Shown: one piece after another, positions 53,256-62,149 of the stretch
Position numbering within the stretch: position 1 is the first letter of the stretch
Layout of the letters: every line of letters starts with the position of its first letter
Assembly: GCF_000346485.2 (NCBI RefSeq)
Contig: NZ_KQ976354.1
Coordinates: forward strand, 11,242,341 to 11,306,340
DNA length: 64,000 nucleotides
DNA from: Scytonema hofmannii PCC 7110
GTDB taxonomy: Bacteria; Cyanobacteriota; Cyanobacteriia; Cyanobacteriales; Nostocaceae
Reading direction: 5' to 3'
Position numbers and translations under genes: made by a program
The notes under the pieces: model-generated
Seen by the model: only the letters and a program-made list of their open reading frames with translations
Database searches by the model: none
Told to the model about the DNA's origin: nothing

Positions 53256-55308
53256 GAATAATTTGTCTGGCTATGGCGGTGGGAATCTGATTAATCTTTG
53301 CCATAGCCTGCAAATTGATTTAACAGGATATGACTTTTCTAACTTGAAGATTTGGCACGCTTATCTCCAAAAGGTGCATTTGCATAAAGTAAATTTAGCT
53401 CATTGTGACTTAAGCAAGGGTGTTTTTACTCAAACATTTGGTGGAATTATATCTGTTGTCTTTAGCCCAGATGGAAAGTTACTAGCAACTGGGGATATGA
53501 ATGGTGATGTTTATATATGGGAAATTGCAAATAGTCAGCCAGCATTAAAATGTCAAGGACATAAAAGTATTGTTTGGTCAGTTCGCTTCAGCCCAGATGG
53601 ACAAACTCTTGCCAGTGGCAGCGACGACCAAACACTAAGGCTATGGGATATCTGCACAGGTCAATGTTTTAATATTTTACAAGGTCATACTAGTGGATTA
53701 TATTCAGTAGCATGGAGTCCAGATGGACAAACTCTTGCCAGTGGCAGTGCGGATCAAACAGTAAGGTTGTGGGACACTAACACAAGTCAATGCCTCAATA
53801 TCTTACATGAGCACACAAACGTAGTATATTCAGTAGCATGGAGTCCGGATGGACAAACCCTTGCCACTGCCAGTGGCGACAGTACAGTTAAGCTTTGGGA
53901 CACCTGCACTGGTCAATGTCTCAACACCTTACAGGAACATACAGATATCGTATATTCAGTAGTGTGGAGTCCAAACTGGCGAACTCTTGCCACTTGCAGT
54001 AGAGACCAGACGTTAAAACTGTGGGATACTTGCACTGGTCAGTGCCTTAATACCTTACAGGAGAATAACAACGAGGTATTATCCTTGGCATGGAGTTTGG
54101 ATGAAAAAATCATTGCCAGTAGTAGTATGGCTGGAATTATAAAATTTTGGGACAGTAGCACTGGTCAATGTATTAATATTTTGCAGGCACATACGAATGC
54201 AATCTGGAATTTAGCGTTTAGTCCTAATGGACAAACCCTTGCAACTGGAAGTTATGACCAAAAGGTGAAGCTATGGGATATCAGCACTGGTCAATGTCTT
54301 AATACCTTTCAAGGGCTTACAAATATAGTATATTCAGTAGCATGGAGTCCGGATGGGCAAATCCTCGCAAGTGGTAATGCCGATCGACGAGTGAGACTGT
54401 GGGATACAAAAAAAACTCAATGTCTCAAAACCTTACAGGGACATAGCGATTGGGTATATTCAGTAGCATGGACACACAACGGCCACACCCTTGCCAGTGC
54501 TGGCAGTGCCGACAGGACAGTAAGGTTATGGGATATTTTTACGAGTCAATGTCTCAAAATCTTGCAGGGGCATAAAGATGTAGTATATACAGTAGTGTGG
54601 AGTCCAAATAGCCAAATCATGGCTAGTGGTAGTTATGACCAAACAATAAAGCTGTGGAATACCCGCACGGCTCAATGTCTCAAAACTTTGCAAGGCCATA
54701 CTGGTGCAGTATTGTCAGTGGCATGGAGTCCAGATGGGCAATATCTTGCAAGTACTGGTAATGATGGAACAGCAAGATTATGGAACACTAGCACTGGTCA
54801 ATGTCTCAAAGTCTTGGACTGTGATATAGGTTGGGTACTTTCTTTGGCGTGGCATCCAGATAGTCAAATTCTTGCCACTGGCAACGAGCAGACAGTGAAG
54901 CTGTGGGACATTGACACAGGGCAATGTTTCAAAATGTTGCAAGGTCATACCAGTTGGGTATTCTCAGTGGCATGGAGTCCAGATGGAAGATTCCTTGCCA
55001 GCGCCTCTTGTGACCAAACAGTCAGGCTGTGGGATACTTACACAGACCAATGTCTCAATACCTTACAAGAACATACAAACCTAGTACACTCAGTAGCATG
55101 GAGTCCCGATGGTCAAGTTCTTGCTAGTGGTAGTGCTGATGAAACTATTAAGCTTTGGGATGTCAAGACAGGAAAGTGTCTGAAAACTCTCAAGGCTGGT
55201 GGCCCTTATGAAGGGATGAATATTACTGGGGTTACTGGGATAACAGAGGCTCAAAAAGCCACACTGAAAGCATTGGGAGCAGTTGAAGAAGAGATTATAT
55301 TAACGTGA
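53134..55308 (+). CDS. WD40 half of frameshifted paralogue 3
   Basis: From ATG 53134 ('MSPTQRRLILESIAQQIRHHA') the frame continues the paralogue sequence: pentapeptide-like linker ('AYLQKVHLHKVNLAHCDLSKGVF'), 14 WD40 repeats and tail 'PYEGMNITGVTGITEAQ'. No other stop or frameshift occurs in 2.2 kb, so the break is recent, or both halves are made separately. A longer frame starts at a TTG at 53032 inside the other reading frame. The AGTTAAAG before ATG 53134 is at best a weak ribosome-binding site. As one gene the two halves would give about 1160 residues like the paralogues. Confidence 0.85.
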   Translation: MSPTQRRLILESIAQQIRHHASSKLAVEQQIQIILGQLRSENNLSGYGGGNLINLCHSLQIDLTGYDFSNLKIWHAYLQKVHLHKVNLAHCDLSKGVFTQTFGGIISVVFSPDGKLLATGDMNGDVYIWEIANSQPALKCQGHKSIVWSVRFSPDGQTLASGSDDQTLRLWDICTGQCFNILQGHTSGLYSVAWSPDGQTLASGSADQTVRLWDTNTSQCLNILHEHTNVVYSVAWSPDGQTLATASGDSTVKLWDTCTGQCLNTLQEHTDIVYSVVWSPNWRTLATCSRDQTLKLWDTCTGQCLNTLQENNNEVLSLAWSLDEKIIASSSMAGIIKFWDSSTGQCINILQAHTNAIWNLAFSPNGQTLATGSYDQKVKLWDISTGQCLNTFQGLTNIVYSVAWSPDGQILASGNADRRVRLWDTKKTQCLKTLQGHSDWVYSVAWTHNGHTLASAGSADRTVRLWDIFTSQCLKILQGHKDVVYTVVWSPNSQIMASGSYDQTIKLWNTRTAQCLKTLQGHTGAVLSVAWSPDGQYLASTGNDGTARLWNTSTGQCLKVLDCDIGWVLSLAWHPDSQILATGNEQTVKLWDIDTGQCFKMLQGHTSWVFSVAWSPDGRFLASASCDQTVRLWDTYTDQCLNTLQEHTNLVHSVAWSPDGQVLASGSADETIKLWDVKTGKCLKTLKAGGPYEGMNITGVTGITEAQKATLKALGAVEEEIILT

Positions 55309-55450
55309 GTTTGACGGAATTTAGAGGCTGAAATCCTTACAGAGCAAGGCATTTGAAATTAAACATAAAAGCAAATGTCAATCTATCTTGAGAATAAAGT
55401 CAATAATTAACAGAATTCTTGAGTTGCTGACTTTATTCTTAATAAGCTCA

Positions 55451-55577
55451 GAAACTTTTAAATGTGACAATGAGAGTATGACATTTGCCATTCACAAGGG
55501 ATTTAGTTGCAACCAACAGCAGTGCAAGTGCGAGGCTTTTTCCTGAAACTGAGACAGAAAGATGAATACGTGGCTGG
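55451..55577 (-). other. Relict of the peptidase gene with its upstream motif (copy B)
   Basis: 55535-55577 repeats 50812-50854 (TTGAAACTGAGACAGAAAGA and following ATGAA-ACGTGGCTG) with few changes, a short piece of the peptidase gene. 55451-55495 carries AAATGTGACAATGAGAGTAT followed by GACATTTG, matching motif copy A. This shows that a second copy of the peptidase unit once stood after NB-ARC gene 3, so gene plus peptidase was duplicated as a block. Nothing else is seen in 55309-55583. Confidence 0.55.
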
Positions 55578-55583
55578 CGTTGG

Positions 55584-58520
55584 CTACCTGTGAGTACCAA
55601 TACCATTACACAAATGGCGGTTATCTTTGGCATTGGGATTGTACTTCAGATACCCGCGCACCCAATCACAACCACGTGCTAGTAAGTCATCGAAATTCAG
55701 CTTTAACAAACGTGCTGTATTGTCAGCGCTTGCAGTGACAATGGTTTTACCATCTGGGCTGAACGCTACGTCTGTGATAGCTTCTTTATAACCAGCCAGA
55801 GTATTGATGAGATCTCCTCCCTGTAGATTCCACAAACGTACTGTGTTGTCCTTGCTACTAGTAGCAAGAGTTTTACCATCCGGGCTGAACGTTAGTGCCC
55901 AAACGGGTTTGCTATGACCGATGAGGGTATAAAGTTCCTGTCCTTGAAGATTCCACAAGCGTACTGTACTATCATCACTACCGGTAGCAATAATTTTACC
56001 ATCCGGGCTGAAAGCGGCATTATTGACCGCATCGGTATGACCGATGAGGGTATAAAGTTCCTGTCCTTGCAGATTCCACAACTTCACTTCCGTGTCGTTA
56101 CGACTGACAGTAGCAATGGTCTTGCCATCCGGGCTGAACGTTACTTTGTTGACAAACCTTCTATGGCCCTTAAGGACATGGAGTTGCTGTCCTTGCAAAT
56201 TCCACAAACGTGCTGTACTGTCAGCACTAGCAGTGGCAATGGTCTTGCCATCCGGACTGAACTCTAGGTCATAAACATAACCTTCATGACCTGTAAGAGT
56301 ATGGAGTTGCTGTCCTTGCAGATTCCACAAGCTTACTGTGTTATCATAACTAGCAGTAGCAATGGTTTTGCCATCGGGACTAAACGCTAAGTTTGTGATA
56401 TATGCGTTATGACCCATCAGGATATTAAGGAGCTTTCCTTCCAGATTCCACAGATGCACCATCTCGCCCTCACCACCAGCAGCAAAGATCTTGCCATCTG
56501 GGCTGAACACTACCCTATTGACGGAACCACTGTACTCAGTAAGGGTATGAAGTTGCTGTCCTTGCAGATTCCACAAGCGTACTGTGCGGTCACGACTGGC
56601 AGTAGCAATAGTCTTGCCATCCGGGCTAAACTCTACGTCTCTGATAGCATTGCTATGACCTTTAAGGAGATCCAATTGCTGTCTTTGCAGATTCCACAAG
56701 CGTACTGTGCGGTCATGACTGGCAGTGGCAAGAGTTTTGCCATCCGGGCTGAACGCTACGTCTAGGATAGCATTACTATGACCTTTAAAGACATCAAATT
56801 GCTGTCCTTGCAGATTCCACAAATGTACTGTATTGTCATAACTAGCAGTGGCAATAGTCTTGCCATCCGGGCTGAACGCTACTTGTATAACAGCGCTATA
56901 ACCCTTAAGGACATGGAGTTGCTGTCCTTGCAGATTCCACAAATGTACTCGATCGTAACTGGTCGTAGCAATGGTCTGGCTATCCGGGCTGAACGCTACG
57001 TGCTTAACAGAATCGCTATGACCCTTAAGGACATGGAGTTGCTGTCCTTGCAGATTCCACAAGCGTACTGTGTAGTTATCACCAGTGGCAATAGTCTTGC
57101 CATCTGGGCTGAACGCCACGTGCTCAACAGAATCGCTATGATCCTTAAGGACATGGAGTTGCTGTCCTTGTACATTCCACAAGCGTGTGTAGTCACTCTG
57201 AGCAATGGCAATGGTTTTACCATCTGGGCTGAACGCTACTTGTCTAACAACATTGCTACGATCGACGGTGAGTCTTTGAATTTCCTTTCCTTGAAGATTC
57301 CACAAACGTACTGTGTGGTCATTACTAGCAGTGGCAATAGTCTGACCATCTGGGCTAAACGCCACTGCGCTCAAAGGTCTATCATGACCGCTGAGGATAC
57401 CGATCGCTTGTCCCTGCAAATTCCATAAGCGTACTGTGTAGTCATTACTAGCAGTGGCAATAGTTTTACCATCTGGGCTGAACACTACTTTTGTAACAGA
57501 TCTGCCATGACCCCTAAGGGTATGGAGTTGCTGTCCCTGCAAATTCCATAAGCGTACTGTGTAGTCATCACTAGCAGTGGCAATGGTCTTACCATCTGGG
57601 CTGAACACTACTTTTGTAATAGAACCGTTATGACCTTTTAAGCGATTATACTCTTTTACTCCATAAACTGTCTGTTGCAATGCAGCCACTACTTGCATTG
57701 GAATATTAGCTCGCCCTTTTAGCGGTACTGCTGCTCGTAAACTTACTATCAATGCTTCAAGCTTTTGGTCTCGCTCAAAAATTTGTTTTGAATATTGGCT
57801 AAGAGCTTTGCTGCGATCTAATTGAGCGGTTTCTACTTGCCACTTTTGCCTAACTGCAAACCCAGCGAAACTTACAGCACCTATAAAACCAGCAGCTAGA
57901 CCTAAGACGATCCGCAGTCTTCTGCGTTGTTTTTCCTTTTGCTCGCTCTCCCGCAATGTTAAGCTAGCTATGATAAAGTCTTGCTCTTCTTCTGTCAGAT
58001 CGTCTAAACGTTTTCGCAACCAATCTTCTGCTACAGCTAGCGGTACGCCCCGCAATAATGCACCTGGGTCGCGATCGCTATTTTTCCATTCGTGTATTGC
58101 TAGTTTTAGCCGTTCTTGCCAAAGACGAAACTGACGGTTAGCGTTTATCCACTCTCGCAAAGTTCCCCATTCCCGAATCAGCGCTTCATGAACTACCTCC
58201 ACCGTGTCTTCACCAGACTTATCGCTATGTCCTGTCACGACTAAACGTGCTTCAGGACCTGCTAAACGAATAACCAGTTCCCAATTCTCTTCCCCAACTT
58301 CTGTGCGGGTAGCTAAGCGCCTAGTATCCTCTGTTCCCTCTCCAGGGCGAACTGATGGCAGAAAAATGCGTTGTACTTGTATCTTCTCGACATCATTAAG
58401 TTGGTTATAAACCTCTTGAGCATGTTTAACCAAAGCTTGTTTCACACCCCCGATCTCGTCATATGCTTTATGAGTCAATACATAGGGCTTGCTGTTTCTT
58501 CCATAATTCAGCGAGCGCAA
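55584..58520 (-). CDS. WD40 half of a frameshifted CHAT-ATPase-WD40 protein
   Basis: A 978-codon frame. It begins out of frame and then continues the ATPase region from 'KPYVLTHKAYDEIGGVKQAL' with the STAND-type helical part ('EALIREWGTLREWINANRQFRLWQ'), a single membrane helix ('IVLGLAAGFIGAVSFAGFAV', about residues 204-223), and 16 WD40 repeats ('KVVFSPDGKTIATASDDYTVRLWN' type), ending 'GCDWVRGYLKYNP'. The preceding CHAT and Walker part is in another frame at 58468-59859. The real junction is near 58486-58496. Together they encode about 1420 residues of the common cyanobacterial caspase-like STAND type. Confidence 0.85.
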   Translation of the reverse strand: MRSLNYGRNSKPYVLTHKAYDEIGGVKQALVKHAQEVYNQLNDVEKIQVQRIFLPSVRPGEGTEDTRRLATRTEVGEENWELVIRLAGPEARLVVTGHSDKSGEDTVEVVHEALIREWGTLREWINANRQFRLWQERLKLAIHEWKNSDRDPGALLRGVPLAVAEDWLRKRLDDLTEEEQDFIIASLTLRESEQKEKQRRRLRIVLGLAAGFIGAVSFAGFAVRQKWQVETAQLDRSKALSQYSKQIFERDQKLEALIVSLRAAVPLKGRANIPMQVVAALQQTVYGVKEYNRLKGHNGSITKVVFSPDGKTIATASDDYTVRLWNLQGQQLHTLRGHGRSVTKVVFSPDGKTIATASNDYTVRLWNLQGQAIGILSGHDRPLSAVAFSPDGQTIATASNDHTVRLWNLQGKEIQRLTVDRSNVVRQVAFSPDGKTIAIAQSDYTRLWNVQGQQLHVLKDHSDSVEHVAFSPDGKTIATGDNYTVRLWNLQGQQLHVLKGHSDSVKHVAFSPDSQTIATTSYDRVHLWNLQGQQLHVLKGYSAVIQVAFSPDGKTIATASYDNTVHLWNLQGQQFDVFKGHSNAILDVAFSPDGKTLATASHDRTVRLWNLQRQQLDLLKGHSNAIRDVEFSPDGKTIATASRDRTVRLWNLQGQQLHTLTEYSGSVNRVVFSPDGKIFAAGGEGEMVHLWNLEGKLLNILMGHNAYITNLAFSPDGKTIATASYDNTVSLWNLQGQQLHTLTGHEGYVYDLEFSPDGKTIATASADSTARLWNLQGQQLHVLKGHRRFVNKVTFSPDGKTIATVSRNDTEVKLWNLQGQELYTLIGHTDAVNNAAFSPDGKIIATGSDDSTVRLWNLQGQELYTLIGHSKPVWALTFSPDGKTLATSSKDNTVRLWNLQGGDLINTLAGYKEAITDVAFSPDGKTIVTASADNTARLLKLNFDDLLARGCDWVRGYLKYNPNAKDNRHLCNGIGTHR

Positions 58521-59859
58521 ATTCTAATAAGGGTAAAGAACCAGGTTCTTGGCCCACATCATCTAATATTCGTTCTGTTAAATGTTCTTCTAACTGCACT
58601 TTCAACTTTTGAGCGGGCATCTCAATGGTTGCTTTGAGTTCGTCCCGACTCATCGAACTCAGTAACTGAGGCGTAAACTCTTGCAATGCATGACAAAACG
58701 GAGGGTAGGATAAAACATCATCGTAAAAGTCAGCTCTGAGAGTAAGAACTAACGTTAGACTTTTTTGATAAATAGCTTCTAGTAAAATATCAACAAAGCG
58801 CTCCTGTTGTTTTTTATCCGGGCAAAGAGTATAAAGTTCCTCAAACTGGTCTGCTATTACCAATAGACGTTTATTGGAACTTTCCAAAATGCCAGACACT
58901 ATCTGCTGCAAACTTATTTCACCATTTTTGAGCCTTTCTGCCAATTTCACTGCCTTGACTACTCGCTCGATCTTACCAAGCTCTGGTTCTAGCTGACGCA
59001 CCAAAGCAGAAGCTAGCTCATCAAATGGTTGTTTACCAGGACGAAAAGATTCAATTAACCAAGTGCCTTCTATTCGCAAGCGTGGAATCAATCCCGCAAA
59101 AACGACGGAAGATTTCCCGCTACCGCTAGAACCCACCACAGTTATTAAGGGCTCTTTATGAGTGGTTTGGACTAAATTCTCAACAAATTTCTCTCTGCCA
59201 TAAAAGAATTCTGCATCTTTCTCACCAAAAGCAAACAATCCTTGATAAGGATTGGGAGGAATGAAGTTAGATAGAGTTTGAATGATGTGGGTTTTTTTCT
59301 TAAATACTGGAGTGGAGTACTCATTTAAACTAATAAGCTGAGATAAGCCTAACTTAAAAGCAGACTCCACATCTTTCCCAGCTGCAAGAGTATCGTAAAA
59401 TGCGACGGTAAAATTGATAGCGCTTCTATCCCCAATTGCTTGGTTCATGCCAATGACATAATTAATGTGCTGACTAATGGCTTCTGCCTGCATCTCTGAG
59501 TAGCAAGCGTTCAACACCACACACTCTACACCGTTTGTAGCAAATATCTCAAACATACCTACTAATGCATCTGCCTTAACAAACGCTGGCTGCCCCATCT
59601 CATCTTCTAGGACAAGACCTTCTTGCCCTGCTCCATGCCCACTGAAATGAACTATTTGAGGTTGATAATCCAAAATAGCTCGGTAAAAGTCTCGCGATCG
59701 CACTGCCCATTTCTGCTCTAGCTTAAACTGCTCGCGCTGATTCGAGCGTCGCAATCCTTCATCAATTTCCCGCACCTCTTCATCCAGTCGTAACCGAGAG
59801 GTATTTGTGGGATTGGCTGCTAGAATCAGAATTGTTTTGACAGATAGGCTATTATTCAT
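58468..59859 (-). CDS. CHAT protease-nSTAND1 half of the same frameshifted protein
   Basis: A 463-codon frame. The CHAT domain (caspase-like, residues about 5-180) has catalytic His75 in 'VHFSGHGAGQEG' and Cys119 in 'CVVLNACYSEMQA'. Then 'NPYQGLFAFGEKDAEFFYGREKF' opens the nSTAND1 ATPase with Walker A 'GSSGSGKS' (243-250) and Walker B 'LLVIADQFEEL' (332-342). The frame ends 'LPLLEFALAELWKKQQ' plus six wrong residues, where homologues continue into 'LTHxAYxxIGG', found one frame over. In this class the propeller senses, the ATPase switches and CHAT cleaves a target. An upstream motif shared with the peptidase gene lies at 60235-60295. Confidence 0.88.
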   Translation of the reverse strand: MNNSLSVKTILILAANPTNTSRLRLDEEVREIDEGLRRSNQREQFKLEQKWAVRSRDFYRAILDYQPQIVHFSGHGAGQEGLVLEDEMGQPAFVKADALVGMFEIFATNGVECVVLNACYSEMQAEAISQHINYVIGMNQAIGDRSAINFTVAFYDTLAAGKDVESAFKLGLSQLISLNEYSTPVFKKKTHIIQTLSNFIPPNPYQGLFAFGEKDAEFFYGREKFVENLVQTTHKEPLITVVGSSGSGKSSVVFAGLIPRLRIEGTWLIESFRPGKQPFDELASALVRQLEPELGKIERVVKAVKLAERLKNGEISLQQIVSGILESSNKRLLVIADQFEELYTLCPDKKQQERFVDILLEAIYQKSLTLVLTLRADFYDDVLSYPPFCHALQEFTPQLLSSMSRDELKATIEMPAQKLKVQLEEHLTERILDDVGQEPGSLPLLEFALAELWKKQQALCIDS

Positions 59860-60234
59860 GAGATATTGGAGATAGAATGATTATTTACGCTTTGACATAG
59901 TAAACAGAATATGAGCATTTTCATCCCGTGATGGTATTATCTACCTGCGTTTATCTGCCTTCATCTGCGGTTCCTAAATTCTTTAGTGTACTGCAATGTT
60001 GAAAGCCTAGGGGTAAGGAGTCAAGAAGAGATCGGCTTCAGCTTGCCTTCGTGCCAAAAGCCCTTTCTCAACATTCGTTCCAGGATTGCGATACTTGATG
60101 AATGTTTCGCGGATTTGAGACCAATTACGATTTTTTAAACCTGTAGTAATGGAATTTAAGTGTAATCAACGAGAAGTTTAACCTTTTTGTGCGCTTTGCA
60201 TTCCGTAACTTCATGACTTTAAGATATCAGTACC

Positions 60235-60295
60235 AACTTTAAGATGGCATCATAGAAATGTCATTATCTGGGCATTACATTTGTCATGATATCGA
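60235..60295 (-). promoter_or_regulatory. Upstream motif of the CHAT gene (copy C)
   Basis: On the gene's strand it reads GACAAATGTAATGCCCAGAT, AATGACATTTCTATGATGCC, then ATCTTAAAGTT. It aligns with copy A upstream of the peptidase gene (TGACATTTCTTAGATGC..TTAAAGTT) at the same spacing. It lies about 380 nt before the start at 59859. Apart from it the gap 59860-60734 holds AT-rich DNA, a GGGGGTCAGACCCCC palindrome near 60464-60478, and no supported gene. Confidence 0.5.
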
Positions 60296-60734
60296 TGTCG
60301 TTCTGTTTGGAGCGCAATTGCAACTCTCTATATATTTTTGTGTCTGTTTAACGGGTTTTATTCAAAGTTAGGGAAATTTTTTTGGGAGAGCCGTTTTTAT
60401 CTGTATAAAGTCCGTCTGAAAAGTTAAACCCCCGACAACTCATGCGGATACTGTTGACAAATGGGGGGTCAGACCCCCTATTCTGGAATCAGAATCTAGA
60501 ATCAGAATGAGAGCAACTGCTATAAAGTGCGGGCGTGCCCTCTTGACAAAAACGTCTTTTATCTGACTTACGCTAATAAAGATTACAATATAACCACAAC
60601 GACTGGGAATCAATTTTGAGACAATGCTGAAATAAATCTGGTATAATTGGAGGCTATTTGAAATTTTTAATCTCACGCAAAGGTGGGGATCGTTTCTTGG
60701 TGTCTTTGCGTGAGTTGCGATCGCAGAATTAAGG

Positions 60735-61211
60735 TTAGTTAGCAGTGAGAGAAGTTGCTAAAGTACTCAGGGCATTCCAAGTCAGATGTCCAATCATCCC
60801 ATTAGGAATGAGTTGTTGGCTTTCTTGAAACGCTCGCACTGCGGCTTCCGTTTTTTCTCTAAAAAAACCATCAATTGCACTGTCTTGATAAAATCCACCT
60901 CTAAAAAGAACTTCCTGAACAATTGTGACCTGGTGACCATAACTGTTACGATGTAAAACAGGTTTATTAACTGGGGCGTTTGCACGCAGGGATTGCCAGG
61001 TCAACGGACCAGCGATACCATCCTGTTTGAGAAGGAATTGGTATTGGATAATTGTGACCGCTGCTTGAGTTTTGATGCCAAAAAAACTGTCAACTGTGAG
61101 GCGATCTCCATTAAAAATTCTGCAATTCAAGAGTTCTTGCAATTCTTTCACTTTTCGACCATTAGCACCAATTGGGAGAATGGGGTCGATTGCTGTTGTA
61201 GCTACCTGCAT
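60735..61211 (-). CDS. Protein with two peptidoglycan-binding (PG_binding_1) repeats
   Basis: A 158-residue protein built of two repeats: residues about 10-75 ('PIGANGRKVKELQELLN', 'VDSFFGIKTQAAVTIIQYQFLLKQDGIAGPLTWQSL') and 88-150 ('NSYGHQVTIVQEVLF', 'IDGFFREKTEAAVRAFQESQQLIPNGMIGHLTWNAL', outlined). The 'G.d.f.g..t..Av..fQ...gl...G.....tw..L' pattern defines this domain, which binds cell-wall glycan. No signal peptide or catalytic domain is seen, so it may use another export route or act inside cells. Neighbour of the L,D-transpeptidase-like gene, separated by 102 bp. Confidence 0.85.
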   Translation of the reverse strand: MQVATTAIDPILPIGANGRKVKELQELLNCRIFNGDRLTVDSFFGIKTQAAVTIIQYQFLLKQDGIAGPLTWQSLRANAPVNKPVLHRNSYGHQVTIVQEVLFRGGFYQDSAIDGFFREKTEAAVRAFQESQQLIPNGMIGHLTWNALSTLATSLTAN

Positions 61212-61313
61212 AGTGAATGCCTCGTGGATGACATAATCACTAATTCATCCTTTTTAGTTATAAAAACGGATAATCTTGAGCATTTACAGGAATAATATTT
61301 AGTTTTTTACAGG

Positions 61314-62054
61314 CTATTTATCCTTTGTCTGCGTTGATATGACGGCAATTGGCAAAGTACTTTCATACCAGTTATAAGGTAGACCTGCATCTTCCCCGGC
61401 ATTTTTAACGATCATCATGATTCTCTTCATATCTTGTACTCGATGGCGGTAACAGCCATTAGAGCCATTTCCAGCCATTAAGTTTCCTTCACGTCCGTGG
61501 AAGCCGATGTTTACAGGATTACCATTTTTATCTTTTTCACCTTTAGGAGAATAAAAATTACCGTAAGCCGGGTTAAAACTAGGGCTGTTATCGGACTTAA
61601 GATAATCTAGTGTATAAATTCCAGGTTTGATATGCCATTCATAATAACGCGAGCCAACAGCCTTAAATTTCTCCTGATGAATCTGACCATTTTTACTTTT
61701 ATAGATGAGAGTGGTTGTAACTTCCTGTGAAGTTTTACCAATTTCAAAAACAAACATGACAGGAGATTTTATTTTTTTATTAGGATTATAGCCAAAGGTA
61801 TTAAGGCAAGATTCAGTGATTTTCTTATCTCCCTTTTGAGGTAGCTGATTGAGTAATCCATTTAGGCATTGATTATTATCTTTCGTTATACTTGGATCGT
61901 AATAAACACTTTTTGTAGCATTTAAATTCTCAAAATCATAAGCATATATATGTGCAGCATTTGATTTTTGAGGCTGAAAGATAATATTTATGAATGACAA
62001 ATCTACGAGTGCGATCGCTGCACAAAAAGTAAATTTTAAAAAATTCTTCAACAT
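61314..62054 (-). CDS. L,D-transpeptidase (YkuD)-like secreted protein
   Basis: About 246 residues from ATG 62054 ('MLKNFLKFTFCAAIALVDLSF'), which gives a normal signal peptide ending near 'KSNAA'. The catalytic-like motif is 'IGFHGREGNLMAGNGSNGCYRHR', with His186 and Cys201 in the H-G-x(12-14)-S-x-G-C-x-R order of YkuD enzymes that cross-link peptidoglycan through diaminopimelate. The N-terminal half is unlike classical YkuD, so this may be a divergent member. It is between the PG-binding protein and a secreted protein, which suggests a wall-related cluster. Confidence 0.75.
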   Translation of the reverse strand: MLKNFLKFTFCAAIALVDLSFINIIFQPQKSNAAHIYAYDFENLNATKSVYYDPSITKDNNQCLNGLLNQLPQKGDKKITESCLNTFGYNPNKKIKSPVMFVFEIGKTSQEVTTTLIYKSKNGQIHQEKFKAVGSRYYEWHIKPGIYTLDYLKSDNSPSFNPAYGNFYSPKGEKDKNGNPVNIGFHGREGNLMAGNGSNGCYRHRVQDMKRIMMIVKNAGEDAGLPYNWYESTLPIAVISTQTKDK

Positions 62055-62122
62055 AGATAACGTCAGGAGACAAAAATCAACATAACTGAGTAACAAAATT
62101 TCAATCTACTTAGAAATCCTAA

Positions 62123-62147
62123 CCAATGACAAATGACAAATGACAAA
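62123..62147. repeat. Short tandem heptamers (AAATGAC)n
   Basis: CCAATGAC-AAATGAC-AAATGAC-AAA, a short tandemly repeated repetitive (STRR) heptamer run as found between genes in heterocystous cyanobacteria. A related run (CCAATGACTAATGACAA) lies at about 43246-43262. Confidence 0.7.
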
Positions 62148-62149
62148 TT

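Noticed and set aside
56778-57428. Long frames opposite the WD40 region of the CHAT protein (also 55914-56267 and 56409-56765)
   Set aside because: They are antisense shadows of the WD40 repeats; their repetitive 'LLSLQIPQ' units are the reverse reading of the blade DNA.
60440-60676. 78-residue minus-strand frame upstream of the CHAT gene
   Set aside because: AT-rich intergenic sequence with repeats; no start signal or domain.
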